Shown: positions 26,333 through 36,228, counted from the stretch's first letter. The stretch is 64,000 nt of DNA from Cohaesibacter sp. (GCA_025210795.1 JAOAQZ010000028.1:1-64000); one strand, 5' to 3'. Notes: generated from the letters alone by a model not told the origin. Made by a program: numbers and translations.

Positions 26333-27034
26333 TTAAGAGGCCACTGGCTCCATAACTTTTACGCCATCTGCGCTGGCAATCACTGCAAGGCTGGCTAAAC
26401 CAACAAACAAGCCAGTTTCGACAACGCCTGGAATCGCCCGCAAGGCCATGTCCAACCCATCTACATCGGAAATACGGCTAAAAGGCGCATCAAGAATAAA
26501 ATGTTGGCCATCTGTCACAAAATTATTGCCGTCTTCCTTTTTGCGCAGAGCAACCTCGCCATGCAGACCAAAGCGGGCGCAAACAATATTGACCGCGCGC
26601 TCGGTAGCGCCAAGGCCGAAGGGCATAACTTCGATGGGCAAAGGAAAAGCACCCAGAGTTTCCACCACTTTGGAGGCATCGGCAATTACAATCATCCGGT
26701 CAGAGGCTGCTGCAACGATCTTCTCGCGCAGGAGCGCACCACCACCACCCTTGATCAGGCGAAGCTGGGCGTCAAGCTCGTCAGCGCCATCAATCGTCAA
26801 ATCAAGATGCGGGGTTTCATCCAGCGTGGTGAGCGGCACGCCAACTTCGCGGCAGAGCGCTGCAGAGCGCTCGGAGGTGGGAACGCCAATCACATTCAAG
26901 CCTTGTGTGACTTTTTCACCCAACTGGCGAATAAAGTGGTCGGCTGTGGAGCCGGTGCCAATTCCCAGCTTCATTCCATCTTTTACATAGGCCAGGGCAG
27001 CGGCTGCTGATTGGCTTTTCAGCTCTTCACTCAT
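26333..27034 (-). CDS. rpiA: Ribose-5-phosphate isomerase A
   Basis: A 233-residue enzyme interconverting ribose-5-phosphate and ribulose-5-phosphate in the pentose phosphate pathway. The family signatures [12 protein letters not shown] (phosphate loop), [13 protein letters not shown] and [14 protein letters not shown] (catalytic Asp/Glu and Lys) are all present. The start at 27034 (MSEELKSQ) is chosen because the family begins there, although the frame is open further upstream. gph is divergent across a 308-bp control region. Confidence 0.94.
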   Translation of the reverse strand: MSEELKSQSAAAALAYVKDGMKLGIGTGSTADHFIRQLGEKVTQGLNVIGVPTSERSAALCREVGVPLTTLDETPHLDLTIDGADELDAQLRLIKGGGGALLREKIVAAASDRMIVIADASKVVETLGAFPLPIEVMPFGLGATERAVNIVCARFGLHGEVALRKKEDGNNFVTDGQHFILDAPFSRISDVDGLDMALRAIPGVVETGLFVGLASLAVIASADGVKVMEPVAS

Positions 27035-27342
27035 TGTTTTGCTCGCTCGGTTTGCATGGTCTGCTTTGCCTTGTCCTTGAGTTTCTCGCCGGTTTTCATT
27101 CCGGCCAGACGGCAGGTCATGGCATGGATGCCTTTTCACCAAGGCTCTTACCATGTGGCAGGTCTCTCGCCAAGCTTGGCTGTGGGCATATTCCCACAGT
27201 TGATGCATCATAAACGGGATCTTTGCCTAGGCATGGCCGGAAATAGTGCGCACACTAGTCTGAACTCTTTCACTGATTCCCAATTTTGGGCATGTCGCAC
27301 AATGCTATAGGCCCGAAGGTTCCTTACATTCAGGATAGCTTC
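27035..27342. promoter_or_regulatory. Divergent rpiA / gph intergenic region
   Basis: 308 bp between two divergent genes, so it must contain both promoters. I see no strong palindrome or clear sigma-70 pair, and no other gene. Confidence 0.4.
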
Positions 27343-28026
27343 ATGCCTTCGCGTCCAATTACCGGTCTTTTGTTTGATCTTGACGGCACTTTGGTGGATA
27401 CCGCACCAGATCTTATCGGAGCGCTCAATCATGTGCTGGGCAGCTATGATCTGGCCCCAGCTCCATCATCGCTTGTGCAGCCCTTAGTCGGCTTTGGAGC
27501 CCGCGCCATGTTGGAGGCTGGCTTTCACCATCATGAACACCAAGTATCAGAGGAAGAACTGACCCGCGCCCATAAGGCTTTTCTTGCCTATTATGAAGAG
27601 AATATTTGCACCCATAGCAAAGCCTATGACGGCGTGTGGGATGTGACCCCCCATCTCTATGAGGAAGGTTATCGCCTTGCGGTTTGCACCAACAAGCCAG
27701 AAGATTTGGCTGCCAATTTGATGGACCAATTGGATCTGGCGCGCTATTTTGCCACCATTTGCGGCTCAGACACGGTTTCAAACCGAAAACCGCATAAAGA
27801 TCATCTGGAGATGACGTGCCTGCGCGCGGGCATGCGACTTGAGCGTTGCGTCATGGTTGGAGATTCTTCCCCCGATATAGAAGCCGCAAAGGCGGCCTCC
27901 ATTCCCTCTGTCGGATTTTCCTATGGTTACACCCCTGTTCCCATGGAGGAGCTTGGCCCGACAATCCTGCTTCATCACTTTGCAGATCTGCCTGAGGCAA
28001 TTAAAGATCTAGTGCGGTCATATTAG
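27343..28026 (+). CDS. gph: Phosphoglycolate phosphatase
   Basis: A 227-residue HAD-superfamily hydrolase. Motif I is LLFDLDGTLVDTAPDLIGAL, motif II is in LAVCTNKP, motif III is the lysine in NRKPHKDH, and motif IV is VMVGDSSPDIEAAKAA. The cap domain follows motif I, as in Gph, which removes phosphate from 2-phosphoglycolate formed by DNA repair or Rubisco side reactions. Start at 27343 (MPSRPITGLL) with an aggat site. Other HAD sugar phosphatases are possible, but the AP-D-L-I-x-A-L motif and rpiA neighbour favour Gph. Confidence 0.85.
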   Translation: MPSRPITGLLFDLDGTLVDTAPDLIGALNHVLGSYDLAPAPSSLVQPLVGFGARAMLEAGFHHHEHQVSEEELTRAHKAFLAYYEENICTHSKAYDGVWDVTPHLYEEGYRLAVCTNKPEDLAANLMDQLDLARYFATICGSDTVSNRKPHKDHLEMTCLRAGMRLERCVMVGDSSPDIEAAKAASIPSVGFSYGYTPVPMEELGPTILLHHFADLPEAIKDLVRSY

Positions 28027-28401
28027 ACACTCCAGCCCGTATTTTTGCGCCCTCAAATCCTGACACACTCAAGCCATTTACACTTAATTTACCCATTCAC
28101 TCTCCCTCAACCTCACTTGACAAATACTTAATATCATTTCTAATGAAATTTATTTTAACAAATTATTTCAATATCTTAACTCACATCATTTGAGCTTTCG
28201 ATATTTAAGAAATTGGAAAGCATAGTTTCAAAGAGCGGGGTATTCTTGCCTTTTTGCTCTCTTCTGCCATCCCTTGTCAGCCCCGATATTAACCTTTTTA
28301 CGCCATAGTCATTTCATCAGCCGGACACAAGATCGGGCAACAAATTGACGTGATAAAATTGAGTACAGGGACCTCACAGATTTTCCTGTGAGGAGGCAGA
28401 T
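28027..28401 (+). promoter_or_regulatory. AT-rich intergenic with promoter for the small secreted protein
   Basis: 375 bp, strongly AT-rich. TTGACA (28117-28122) and TCTAAT (28139-28144), spaced 16 bp, form a good sigma-70 promoter towards 28402, leaving a long leader of about 250 bases. Near its end, cctcacag (28372-28379) pairs with ctgtgagg (28386-28393) and takes in part of the ribosome site of the downstream gene. Confidence 0.55.
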
Positions 28402-28722
28402 ATGTTGAAACAGTCTTTTTATGCAGCCATGGCCGCCTTTGCTATTCTGGCAGGAGTTACCAGCCAAGCAGCAGCCTTTTCAGGGTATCTTCCCAATGTG
28501 GTCCTAGCGGCCACATCGGCCGAACAAAAAGACCCGTTTTTTCAAAAGGAGCCAAAGCCAAGCTTTGAGAGACCCCCGCTTGTGGTGCGCATTGGCAATC
28601 GCGCCCATTTGTTTGATGGATATTTCTATTGCGAAATGCCGCGCAACCCGCTTTCCAGCATGATCCAGGCAAAACCGCGCTACCGCCCGCAGGCTGTTCT
28701 AACGTCCTTTTCACAAAACTAG
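28402..28722 (+). CDS. Unrecognised small secreted protein
   Basis: A 106-residue protein with a clear signal peptide (MLKQSFYAAMAAFAILAGVT, cleavage near SQAAA). The mature part is short and Pro/Arg-rich, with PPLVVRIGNRAHLFDGYFYC and a C-terminal KPRYRPQAVLTSFSQN. There is one cysteine. A strong ribosome site (gaggaggcagat) precedes the ATG. No family is recognised. It stands alone with a long AT-rich leader, so expression may be regulated after transcription. Confidence 0.7.
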   Translation: MLKQSFYAAMAAFAILAGVTSQAAAFSGYLPNVVLAATSAEQKDPFFQKEPKPSFERPPLVVRIGNRAHLFDGYFYCEMPRNPLSSMIQAKPRYRPQAVLTSFSQN

Positions 28723-28806
28723 GATTTCCCTTGGCAAAATCTGCAAGATTTTTGCTGTTTAAGAGAAGACAGCCTCTTGTTTTGCCTCGGCTCTAGGCTC
28801 AGGAGC

Positions 28807-29466
28807 CTAGCTCTGATCGGATTTTTCCTGGATCGACTGCAGCAATTCGTCTTTCACATGTTCGATATGGCTGTTCAAAAGAGCCAATCCTTTTTCATGG
28901 TCTTTTGCGCGCGCTGCATCGACCAGCTCTTGATGCTGTTGATGGGCAAGCTCTTTGCCATCTTGTGTCAAAGTGATCTGCAAACGCACATAGCGATCAA
29001 TATTATCATGGACCCGCCGCAGGATCTTGGCTGTGGCCGGCCGCTCAGCCGGTCGATATAGTGTTTCGTGGAACTGCCAGTTCAGTGTTCCCCATTCCTC
29101 GATTGCCGCATCATTGCGCATATCTTCTATCAAAGCTTCAGCAGCCTTCAGGTCGCGTTCGGTAATCTTGTCGATAGCAAGGCCAAACATGCTGCTTTCA
29201 AGCATCATTCTGATTTCAAATAATTCTGCAATTTCAGACGGCTCCAAGCGAGTGACTTCTGCGCCCTTATGGGAGACGAGTGTGATCAGGCCTTCGGCTT
29301 CCAACTGGCGCAGCGCTTCTCTCACCGGTATGCGGCTCACGCCAAGTTCCGTTGCAATGGCTTCTTGCCGAATTTGCTCTCCCTCTTTCAACTGACCGGA
29401 CAGGATCCGCTGGCGAATTTCATCTGCCACAATATTGGTCGTGGTCCGGCGTACCAATCTGGCCAT
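28807..29466 (-). CDS. GntR family transcriptional regulator (FadR/FCD type)
   Basis: A 219-residue repressor. The winged helix is ADEIRQRILSGQLKEGEQIR then ELGVSRIPVREALRQLEAEG LITLVSHKGAEV (about 12-70). The C-terminal FCD domain shows ELFEIRMMLESSMFGLA and the metal-binding histidines in NWQFHETLY and NSHIEHVKDEL. It likely senses an organic acid. The target is unknown; the gene has no catabolic neighbour. A strong aaggagac site precedes the ATG. Confidence 0.9.
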   Translation of the reverse strand: MARLVRRTTTNIVADEIRQRILSGQLKEGEQIRQEAIATELGVSRIPVREALRQLEAEGLITLVSHKGAEVTRLEPSEIAELFEIRMMLESSMFGLAIDKITERDLKAAEALIEDMRNDAAIEEWGTLNWQFHETLYRPAERPATAKILRRVHDNIDRYVRLQITLTQDGKELAHQQHQELVDAARAKDHEKGLALLNSHIEHVKDELLQSIQEKSDQS

Positions 29467-29762
29467 GAAAGTCTCCTTAAAACAGTTTATTTAGAAACCA
29501 GCAGTGATTACCGGCTCTTTCTTGAAAGAATGATCACGCTCCCATCTTACCAAACAGGCAAGAAGGCCTCTCACATTGGGCTACAGGTGAGAAACAAGGC
29601 AGGCAATTAAGCCCGATCAGGGATAGCGCGCATCACCAGTCACTCTTGATATTTGATATAATATCCAAAATTGAACTGTCTTCAAATATTTATGCGGGGA
29701 TGACAGTATTATTTTGGACAAGTCCGGGCATGTTTGGCTTAGCTGCACATAGGATGGTAGCC

Positions 29763-30836
29763 TTAAGCCTCGGCAGCCAAACTCAATGCCCATTGAGGCA
29801 GATTGTCTTTTACGAAGATACTGAAGTCGAGAATTTGTGGTGGCAGAATGGAGCCTTCTTGTCGGTGACGGCGCTTTTCGATGTCGTCGCTTAACAGGCG
29901 GACAGCATGTTTTGCCACCTTGCCCGCATCAAGGAAGAAAACAGCATCAATATGCCCCTCTTGCAATGCCTCGACAATATGCCGATCCATATCAATCACC
30001 ACCGAGATTATTTTATGCCTTCCATTCAGATCTGGGCGTTCCCGAAGTGCTGCGAGCAAGTCAGCAATCTCATGTCCCATGCAGATCATGCCTATGACAT
30101 CTTCGTTCTGTTCCAAATGTTCAATGAACAGCTCACTCGCCCTGCTTTCTCCAGCTGAAGAGGTCATGTGGACGAGATCAACAGGCCAGTCATGCTCATT
30201 GATATAGGCTTGCTGGCCACGTAGGCGCTCTTGCGCAGCTGCCATGCCCTGAAATGCTGTATGGGTTAGAATCTGGCCATTTTGCCCATTGGTCAGAAGC
30301 CTCAGAAAGTGCGCCGCAGTTCGCCCCAGCTTGGTATGATCGTAGCCAATATAGCGATGGGCTCCCTTCTCTCCTACTTGGGAGAAGATGCAGGAAATGG
30401 GAATGCCTTGCTCTGTCAGTCCTTTGACAATCTGACGGGATCGTTCGGTATCCGGTGCTGCCAGCAAGATACCATCTGCCCGTTTACTGGCCTGATGCAA
30501 TTGCTGCATCAATTCTTCATAATCATCAATGGCATAGAAAACCAAATCCAGACTGACCCTTGTATAGGCCGAACTTGCCTGAAGGCGACTCCAACACCGT
30601 TCAATACTTTGAAAAATCAGATTGCCATCGGATGGGACCACAAAGGCAAATTTCTGTTTTTTGGACCTTGCCAAGCGCGCAGCCAAAGGATCAGGCTCAT
30701 AGCCAAGCTGATCAATAGCGTCCATCACCTTCTTTCTGGTGACTTCCCGTACGCCCGTTCTATTATTGATGACACGGTCTGCTGTCGCCAGACTAACACC
30801 AGCGAACTTTGCCACATCAGATAGTTTCGGCCTCAA
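29763..30836 (-). CDS. LacI family transcriptional regulator
   Basis: A 357-residue LacI/GalR-family regulator. The N-terminal helix-turn-helix and hinge read KLSDVAKFAGVSLATADRVI, NNRTGVREVTRKKVMDAIDQ and LGYEPDPLAARLARSKKQK. The C-terminal periplasmic-binding-like domain (about 65-340) would bind a sugar or polyol, as in the RbsB-like subgroup. It starts at a TTG (30836) behind a GGGGGC site. No transporter or sugar gene is beside it, so the regulon is not visible here. Confidence 0.9.
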   Translation of the reverse strand: MRPKLSDVAKFAGVSLATADRVINNRTGVREVTRKKVMDAIDQLGYEPDPLAARLARSKKQKFAFVVPSDGNLIFQSIERCWSRLQASSAYTRVSLDLVFYAIDDYEELMQQLHQASKRADGILLAAPDTERSRQIVKGLTEQGIPISCIFSQVGEKGAHRYIGYDHTKLGRTAAHFLRLLTNGQNGQILTHTAFQGMAAAQERLRGQQAYINEHDWPVDLVHMTSSAGESRASELFIEHLEQNEDVIGMICMGHEIADLLAALRERPDLNGRHKIISVVIDMDRHIVEALQEGHIDAVFFLDAGKVAKHAVRLLSDDIEKRRHRQEGSILPPQILDFSIFVKDNLPQWALSLAAEA

Positions 30837-31264
30837 AACTTTGCCCCCGCAAACAAAATCCCTTCGCTGGCCCAGCCAAAATCCGGCTTAGAAACAACGA
30901 GAAACTGAGCCCCACCACGAACTCAAATTCGACATCATCGCCTTAGCAAATCAAATACAGCCCTTCCCAAAGACCATATCTTATGGCGCTATAATGCACG
31001 ATGTATGGAAAATCAAATCATGAGTATCAATATACACTTAATTAATGACCCGATGAAAATCTTCCCTCTTACTATCAACCGGATCAACATCCAGAAGTTT
31101 CAGAACATCTCAGCAAATCAGAAACTTAAAATAATTCTTTTCTTTGGAGAGATATAACGCACCAAGTCCTAAACAATAGCTCACGACCTGATCTGCTGCA
31201 AGTTTTCTGAGAAAAGACTTGGCAACTTTAGGCCATAAACAAACGAATATGCCGCAGTTATGCT
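30837..31264. other. AT-rich intergenic region upstream of the LacI gene
   Basis: 428 bp with no supported gene. The part next to 30836 must hold the lacI promoter, and the part next to 31265 receives the 3' end of the isomerase gene. I see no strong palindrome or terminator here. A 45-codon frame at 31020-31157 is noted but not supported. Confidence 0.4.
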
Positions 31265-31873
31265 TTAACCTGAAACCCGCTTTGCCCAGAGACAGGCAGT
31301 CTCCAAACGGTCATCGCCCCAAAACAACTCGCCATCCTGCGTCACAAATGCTGGCGCTCCAAAGATCCCATTCTTGTCTGCTGAGTCGGTCAGCTCCTTA
31401 AGCTTGGTTTTGACCAGATTTGTCTCAGCCTTTTTCATCAGGCTTGGAGCATCAAAACCATTTTGGGTGAGGATATCAAACAGCACATCTGATTGGGAAA
31501 TCGTCTCACCATATTGATATTCCGCCCGAAAGACAGAGCGCACAAAGACCGGCAGGCGCTCGTCATCAAGCAAAGCCGTTGCAATGCGGGCTGCCAAAAG
31601 CCCGTTTTGCGGAAAAGGCTCGGGCACGGTGAGAGGCGGCAGCCCCCGCATTTGCGCAAGGCGAGCGATATCACGCCACATATAATCCGATTTCTTTTCA
31701 TGACGATTGAAAGGGCTATCCGCATAGCCCAGATCTTTTTTAAAGATCGCCCCCAGCAGAAACGGCTTCCAGATCAGCTCGATTCCGTGCTCGTGAGCAA
31801 CCTCATCGGCCCGCATGGCAGCCAGATAAGAGTAAGTAGAGGCAAATTCAAACCAAAATTCAATCCGTTGCAT
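31265..31873 (-). CDS. 2-hydroxychromene-2-carboxylate isomerase-like protein (DsbA/kappa GST fold)
   Basis: A 202-residue thioredoxin-fold protein of the HCCA isomerase / kappa-class glutathione transferase group. It opens QRIEFWFEFASTYSYLAAMR, where the serine of the S-T-Y-S motif replaces the DsbA cysteine, as expected for glutathione-using members. Later segments include KPFLLGAIFKKDLGYADSPF and GIFGAPAFVTQDGELFWGDD RLE. In naphthalene degradation the family isomerises hydroxychromene carboxylate, but many members have other or unknown substrates. The start at 31873 follows gagggcg. It lies 112 bp downstream of fumC on the same strand. Confidence 0.85.
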   Translation of the reverse strand: MQRIEFWFEFASTYSYLAAMRADEVAHEHGIELIWKPFLLGAIFKKDLGYADSPFNRHEKKSDYMWRDIARLAQMRGLPPLTVPEPFPQNGLLAARIATALLDDERLPVFVRSVFRAEYQYGETISQSDVLFDILTQNGFDAPSLMKKAETNLVKTKLKELTDSADKNGIFGAPAFVTQDGELFWGDDRLETACLWAKRVSG

Positions 31874-31985
31874 CTTATCAGCGCCCTCGGCATGCATATC
31901 ATTGAAGGAAAAGAGAAATGGCAAGACCATTTCATGGGGAAGGATATGCATGCGAGTATGACAACAAGATATGGCGGGATCAAGT

Positions 31986-33377
31986 TTATTGCGGCTCGAT
32001 CATTTTCTCCGGTTTGACCAGATTGTCATACTCATCGGATGAAACATAGCCCAGACGGTCCGCTTCCTCTTTAAGGCTTGTGCCATTCTTATGGGCGATT
32101 TTGGCAATCTCGGTTGCTTTGTCATAACCGATATGAGGGGCAAGCGCAGTCACCAGCATCAGGGACCGCTCCATCAGTTGTCCGATCTGGTCTTCATTTG
32201 CTTTGATGCCAACCACGCATTTGTCAGTAAAGGCTTGGGATGCATCACTGATCAGGCGGATGGATTGCAGCACATTAAACGCAATAACCGGCTTGAAGAC
32301 ATTAAGCTCAAAATGGCCCTGACTTGCAGCAAAGGAAACCGTGGCGCTATTCCCGATCACCTGAGCACAGACCATGGTCATGGCTTCGCATTGGGTCGGA
32401 TTGACCTTACCCGGCATGATGGAAGAGCCCGGCTCGTTTTCCGGCAAAGAGATCTCACCAAGACCGGAGCGCGGGCCTGATCCAAGCAGGCGGATATCAT
32501 TTGCGATTTTAAAGAGGCTGGAGGCAACCACTCCCAGCATGGCTTGCGCTTCGGCCATCGCGTCATGGGTTGCCAAAGCTTCGAACTTGTTGGGAGCGGT
32601 TATAAATGGAAGACCGGTAAAGTCTGCCACTTCCTTTGCGAAGGCTTCGGCAAAACCGACTTTTGCATTGATGCCAGTGCCAACAGCCGTGCCCCCCTGC
32701 GCCAGCGCATAGAGCGCGGGCAAGGTGCTCTCGATCCGGCGGATGCTATTTTCAACCATAGCAACATAGCCTGAAAATTCCTGCCCCAAAGTCAGCGGCG
32801 TTGCATCCTGCAAATGGGTACGGCCAATTTTGATGATATCTTTAAAAGACCTGGCTTTCTCGTGCAGAGCGGAATGCAGTTTCTTGAGCGCAGGCAGCAA
32901 GGCATGATTGATCTCTTCTGCCGCTGCAATATGCATAGCCGTGGGGAATGTATCATTTGAGGATTGGCTGCGATTGCAATGATCATTGGGATGAACAGGA
33001 TCTTTTGACCCAAGCTCGCCACCGAGCAGTTCAATTGCCCGGTTGGAGATGACCTCATTGCTATTCATATTGGACTGTGTGCCGGAGCCGGTTTGCCAGA
33101 CTGACAAAGGAAAATGTTCATTGAGCTTGCCGTCTGCCACCTCTTGTGCCGCGGTGATAATGGCATTGCCGATCTCCGGTTCCAGATTATCCAAGGACAT
33201 ATTGGCTTTGGCCGCGGAATATTTGACAATACCCAGCGCCCGCACCAAGGGCTTTGGCATGACCTCATCACCAATGGGGAAATTGATCAGGGAGCGGGCG
33301 GTTTGCGCACCATAATATTTGTCCGCAGGCACCTTTAAAGTTCCAAATGAATCCTGCTCACGACGATGATCGGACAT
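31986..33377 (-). CDS. fumC: Fumarate hydratase class II
   Basis: A 463-residue iron-independent fumarase interconverting fumarate and malate in the TCA cycle. Signatures include [57 protein letters not shown], and the fumarase/aspartase signature [16 protein letters not shown]. Start 33377 (MSDHRREQ) follows aaggaaatgcc. A class I fumarase gene (34578-36194) lies close by, so the organism has both kinds, giving a backup when iron is scarce or oxidants are present. Upstream lies a 13-bp palindrome. Confidence 0.95.
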   Translation of the reverse strand: MSDHRREQDSFGTLKVPADKYYGAQTARSLINFPIGDEVMPKPLVRALGIVKYSAAKANMSLDNLEPEIGNAIITAAQEVADGKLNEHFPLSVWQTGSGTQSNMNSNEVISNRAIELLGGELGSKDPVHPNDHCNRSQSSNDTFPTAMHIAAAEEINHALLPALKKLHSALHEKARSFKDIIKIGRTHLQDATPLTLGQEFSGYVAMVENSIRRIESTLPALYALAQGGTAVGTGINAKVGFAEAFAKEVADFTGLPFITAPNKFEALATHDAMAEAQAMLGVVASSLFKIANDIRLLGSGPRSGLGEISLPENEPGSSIMPGKVNPTQCEAMTMVCAQVIGNSATVSFAASQGHFELNVFKPVIAFNVLQSIRLISDASQAFTDKCVVGIKANEDQIGQLMERSLMLVTALAPHIGYDKATEIAKIAHKNGTSLKEEADRLGYVSSDEYDNLVKPEKMIEPQ

Positions 33378-33481
33378 GGCATTTCCTTTCTGGTAGGTGC
33401 GCCCCTGCTGGCTATTACACATTGTTGCACCCGTTGGCGCAAATCGTGCCCTCACTCTAGCTGCATGAGATCATTTGATCA

Positions 33482-33512
33482 AATTAATATGAATTTAATA
33501 TTCATATTAATT
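33482..33512. promoter_or_regulatory. 13-bp perfect palindrome upstream of fumC
   Basis: The arms aattaatatgaat (33482-33494) and attcatattaatt (33500-33512) are perfect, with a 5-base spacer, about 105 bp before the fumC start. The sequence is all A/T except one G and one C, so it is either an operator for an unknown regulator or a promoter-proximal cruciform. An iron or oxidative-stress regulator would be logical for a fumC gene, but I cannot match a consensus. Confidence 0.5.
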
Positions 33513-33585
33513 CTTCTATTTCTTTCCTTCCTCTTTGCTACTTTCTTCACCTCTCCCCTGCTTTGCCCAACTCACGCATAAAAAA

Positions 33586-33625
33586 GGCATATAGACCTGC
33601 CGGGTGGATGGCTGGTCTATATGCC
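33586..33625 (-). terminator. Terminator hairpin after the dsrE-like gene
   Basis: A perfect 12-bp stem ggcatatagacc / ggtctatatgcc with a 16-base loop. On the minus strand it is followed by ttttttatg, so it ends transcripts coming from the DsrE-like gene. Confidence 0.75.
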
Positions 33626-33628
33626 TTC

Positions 33629-33675
33629 AAAGCGCCTTTCTCGGATTGTGCAAACAAGAGTGAGAAAGGCGCTTT
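33629..33675. terminator. Second long hairpin next to the first
   Basis: A perfect 14-bp stem aaagcgcctttctc (33629-33642) / gagaaaggcgcttt (33662-33675) with a 19-base loop. On the plus strand it is followed by ttgtttcgttttt. It stands only 3 bp from the previous hairpin. Confidence 0.7.
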
Positions 33676-33728
33676 TTGTTTCGTTTTTCTGGTTACTTGG
33701 GCGCAAAGATGAGCCATCCCAAGCGCTG

Positions 33729-34103
33729 CTAGGTAAGCTGCAGAGTGCCTTGGGCATTCATCAAGAGCGGCACCACCTCTTCGGCAGAAATGATCTGAAA
33801 GCGTTCGTCAATCTCGTTATCTTCAACGCCATTGTGAATCATGCAGGCCTTGCAGACGACAATTTTGCCGCCATTCTTCAAAAAGGCTTCCTGAAGGTCT
33901 TTGACAGGCATGAAAGGCGCACCGATATCAAGCTCGTCCACCTTGCCCGGTTTGGCCAGATGGACGGCGTCGACCATCAGCATGATTGTGGCAGAATGCC
34001 CCGCTTCCAGAGCTTTTACGCCCATGGTGAAAGCAACCGTCACCTTGTTTGGATTGTTGACTTCATCAAACAATGTACCGACATAGTCTGTTTGCTCTGC
34101 CAT
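33729..34103 (-). CDS. DsrE/DsrF-like small protein
   Basis: A 124-residue protein of the DsrE fold. It has KVTVAFTMGVKALEAGHSAT, IMLMVDAVHLAKPG and the conserved cysteine region GGKIVVCKACMIHNGVEDNE (C-x2-C). Members act as sulfur carriers or are of unknown function; the two cysteines could carry a persulfide. Start at 34103 (MAEQTDYV) is preferred to the ATG two codons earlier because aagga is correctly spaced. It stands alone between the two fumarase genes. Confidence 0.8.
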   Translation of the reverse strand: MAEQTDYVGTLFDEVNNPNKVTVAFTMGVKALEAGHSATIMLMVDAVHLAKPGKVDELDIGAPFMPVKDLQEAFLKNGGKIVVCKACMIHNGVEDNEIDERFQIISAEEVVPLLMNAQGTLQLT

Positions 34104-34577
34104 TCTCATTCCTTAATTTTTGCGTGAGATCCGCCCCCTTGGCCAAACTCTTGTGCCGTGGCTATGGCGCAAAATGATATGGTGGGACGATCTTTATGTA
34201 CAAACATTTGCAACTATTAAAGCAGTCGTCAATGCGGCAAGATGGCAAAAGCACTGTTTGGTAAGGGGCATAGCCGGAAACAGATCTGCTCTACCTTCCC
34301 TGCGACCCAGAATCTGACGCGCCTTTGCCACCGATTTTTGGGAATCACATATCCCCTTTTGGAAGGCGGTTCCCTTCTCCAGTTGGAGTGAGATTTATCA
34401 GAACTTCTCCCCACATTCCCCCTTTGGGCCGCATTACCCGCAAGAAGGGCTTGAAATTTGGCGCAAGGCGGCGCACTGATGGCGGCAGATCAGGCTTCTT
34501 TCCCTTATTCCGCCCAAGGAGCGTAAAGGAAGACTATAAGCCCGGACCCAAAGCATGATGCTGCAAGAGGACCCAAT
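34104..34577. other. Intergenic region upstream of the class I fumarase gene
   Basis: 474 bp. It holds the promoters of the DsrE-like gene (minus) and of the class I fumarase (plus). A 77-codon plus frame (34325-34558) has no ribosome site and a very Arg/Pro-rich composition, so it is not called. No recognisable element is seen. Confidence 0.4.
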
Positions 34578-36194
34578 ATGAGCTATCAGGCAAACAAGCT
34601 TTTCCCTCTCGGGAAAGATGAGACCCCTTATCGCAAACTCACTTCTGACTTTGTCTCAATCGAGACCTTCCGCGGCAAGGAAGTTCTGGTTGTTGAGGAA
34701 GAGGGTCTTCGGCTTCTTTCAGAGCAGGCCTTTATGGACATCAACCATTTGTTGCGTCCGGATCATCTGGCCCAGCTGCGCAAAATTCTTGATGATGATG
34801 ATGCCACCAACAATGACAAATTTGTTGCCTATGATCTGTTGAAGAATGCGAATATTGCCGCTTCCGGCATTTTGCCCATGTGTCAGGATACTGGCACCGG
34901 CATTGTGATGGGCAAGAAGGGCATGAATGTCTGGACAGAAGGGGATGACGAAGGTGCTCTGTCCCAAGGGGTCTTTGACGCCTATCACAAGAAGAATCTT
35001 CGCTATAGTCAGGTAGCGCCCCTCTCCATGTTTGAGGAAAAGAATACCGCGTCCAACCTGCCAGCACAGATTGATATTTTTGAAGAAGGGGAAGATGCTT
35101 ACAAATTCCTCTTCATGGCCAAAGGTGGCGGCTCTGCCAACAAGACCTTCCTGTTCCAGGGCACCCCTTCCCTTTTGACCCCAGATCGTCTCATTCCTTT
35201 CCTTGAAGAAAAGATCAAGACTTTGGGTACTGCGGCTTGTCCTCCTTACCATCTGGCTGTGACCATTGGCGGCCTGTCTGCCGAGCTGAACCTGAAAACC
35301 ACCAAGCTGGCCTCTGCACGCTATCTTGATGCTCTGCCTACCGAAGGCTCCGAGACAGGTCACGCTTTCCGCGATTTGGAAATGGAAGAAGAAATCCATA
35401 AAATGACCCAGAATATGGGCATTGGTGCACAGTTTGGCGGTAAATATTTCTGCCATGATGTTCGGGTTATCCGCCTGCCGCGCCATGGTGCGTCTCTTCC
35501 TATCTCCATTGGCGTGTCTTGCTCTGCTGACCGTCAGGCAAAGGGCAAGATCACCAAGGATGGTATTTTCCTTGAGGCCCTTGAGACCAATCCGGCGCAA
35601 TATCTGCCTGAGGTTGAAGATGAGAGCCTTGGTGGTGAGGTGGTCAAGATCGACCTCAATGCTCCGATGTCGGAAATGCTTGAAACCCTGACCAAATACC
35701 CGACCAAGACCCGCCTGTCGCTCACTGGTCCGCTGATTGTGGCGCGCGATGCGGCTCACGCCAAAATCCGGGCCCGGCTTGAAGCAGGCGAAGAGATGCC
35801 GGATTATTTCAAGAACCACCCGATCTATTATGCAGGCCCTGCAAAGACCCCTGAGGGTTATGCTTCTGGCTCCTTTGGTCCGACCACAGCTGGCCGCATG
35901 GACAGCTTTGTTGATCAGTTCCAGGCTCACGGTGGCTCCATGATCATGCTGGCCAAAGGCAACCGTTCCAAGGCTGTGACCAATGCCTGCGATCAACATG
36001 GCGGCTTCTATCTTGGCTCCATCGGTGGCCCCGCTGCCCGTCTGGCGCAGGATTGCATCAAGAAGGTTGAGTGCATTGAATATCCTGAACTGGGCATGGA
36101 AGCGATCTGGCGTATCGAAGTGGAAGACTTCCCTGCCTTTATCGTTGTCGACGACAAGGGTAATGACTTCTTTGCAGAGCTGAAACTGGGCTAG
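34578..36194 (+). CDS. Fumarate hydratase class I (iron-sulfur)
   Basis: A 538-residue class I fumarase with fused alpha and beta domains, as in FumA/FumB. The alpha part has [20 protein letters not shown] (first cluster ligand Cys in the PMCQDTG motif) and [16 protein letters not shown]. The beta part begins near residue 365 and contains [40 protein letters not shown] and [20 protein letters not shown]. The enzyme carries a [4Fe-4S] cluster that hydrates fumarate. The ribosome site aagaggaccc precedes the ATG. A terminator follows at 36241. Confidence 0.93.
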   Translation: MSYQANKLFPLGKDETPYRKLTSDFVSIETFRGKEVLVVEEEGLRLLSEQAFMDINHLLRPDHLAQLRKILDDDDATNNDKFVAYDLLKNANIAASGILPMCQDTGTGIVMGKKGMNVWTEGDDEGALSQGVFDAYHKKNLRYSQVAPLSMFEEKNTASNLPAQIDIFEEGEDAYKFLFMAKGGGSANKTFLFQGTPSLLTPDRLIPFLEEKIKTLGTAACPPYHLAVTIGGLSAELNLKTTKLASARYLDALPTEGSETGHAFRDLEMEEEIHKMTQNMGIGAQFGGKYFCHDVRVIRLPRHGASLPISIGVSCSADRQAKGKITKDGIFLEALETNPAQYLPEVEDESLGGEVVKIDLNAPMSEMLETLTKYPTKTRLSLTGPLIVARDAAHAKIRARLEAGEEMPDYFKNHPIYYAGPAKTPEGYASGSFGPTTAGRMDSFVDQFQAHGGSMIMLAKGNRSKAVTNACDQHGGFYLGSIGGPAARLAQDCIKKVECIEYPELGMEAIWRIEVEDFPAFIVVDDKGNDFFAELKLG

Positions 36195-36206
36195 GACAAT
36201 TACCCG

Positions 36207-36228
36207 GTACTGCCTCTGTTGGCAGTAC
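36207..36228 (+). other. Stem-loop directly after the fumarase stop
   Basis: The stem gtactgcc (36207-36214) / ggcagtac (36221-36228) has a 6-base loop. It may protect the mRNA 3' end ahead of the main terminator. Confidence 0.5.

Noticed and set aside
31020..31157. 45-codon frame upstream of the LacI gene
   Set aside because: Poor ribosome site, Ile/Asn-rich composition expected of AT-rich spacer DNA, no transcript context.
34325..34558. 77-codon plus frame before the class I fumarase gene
   Set aside because: No ribosome site and Arg/Pro-rich content without any domain; it reads like leader DNA.
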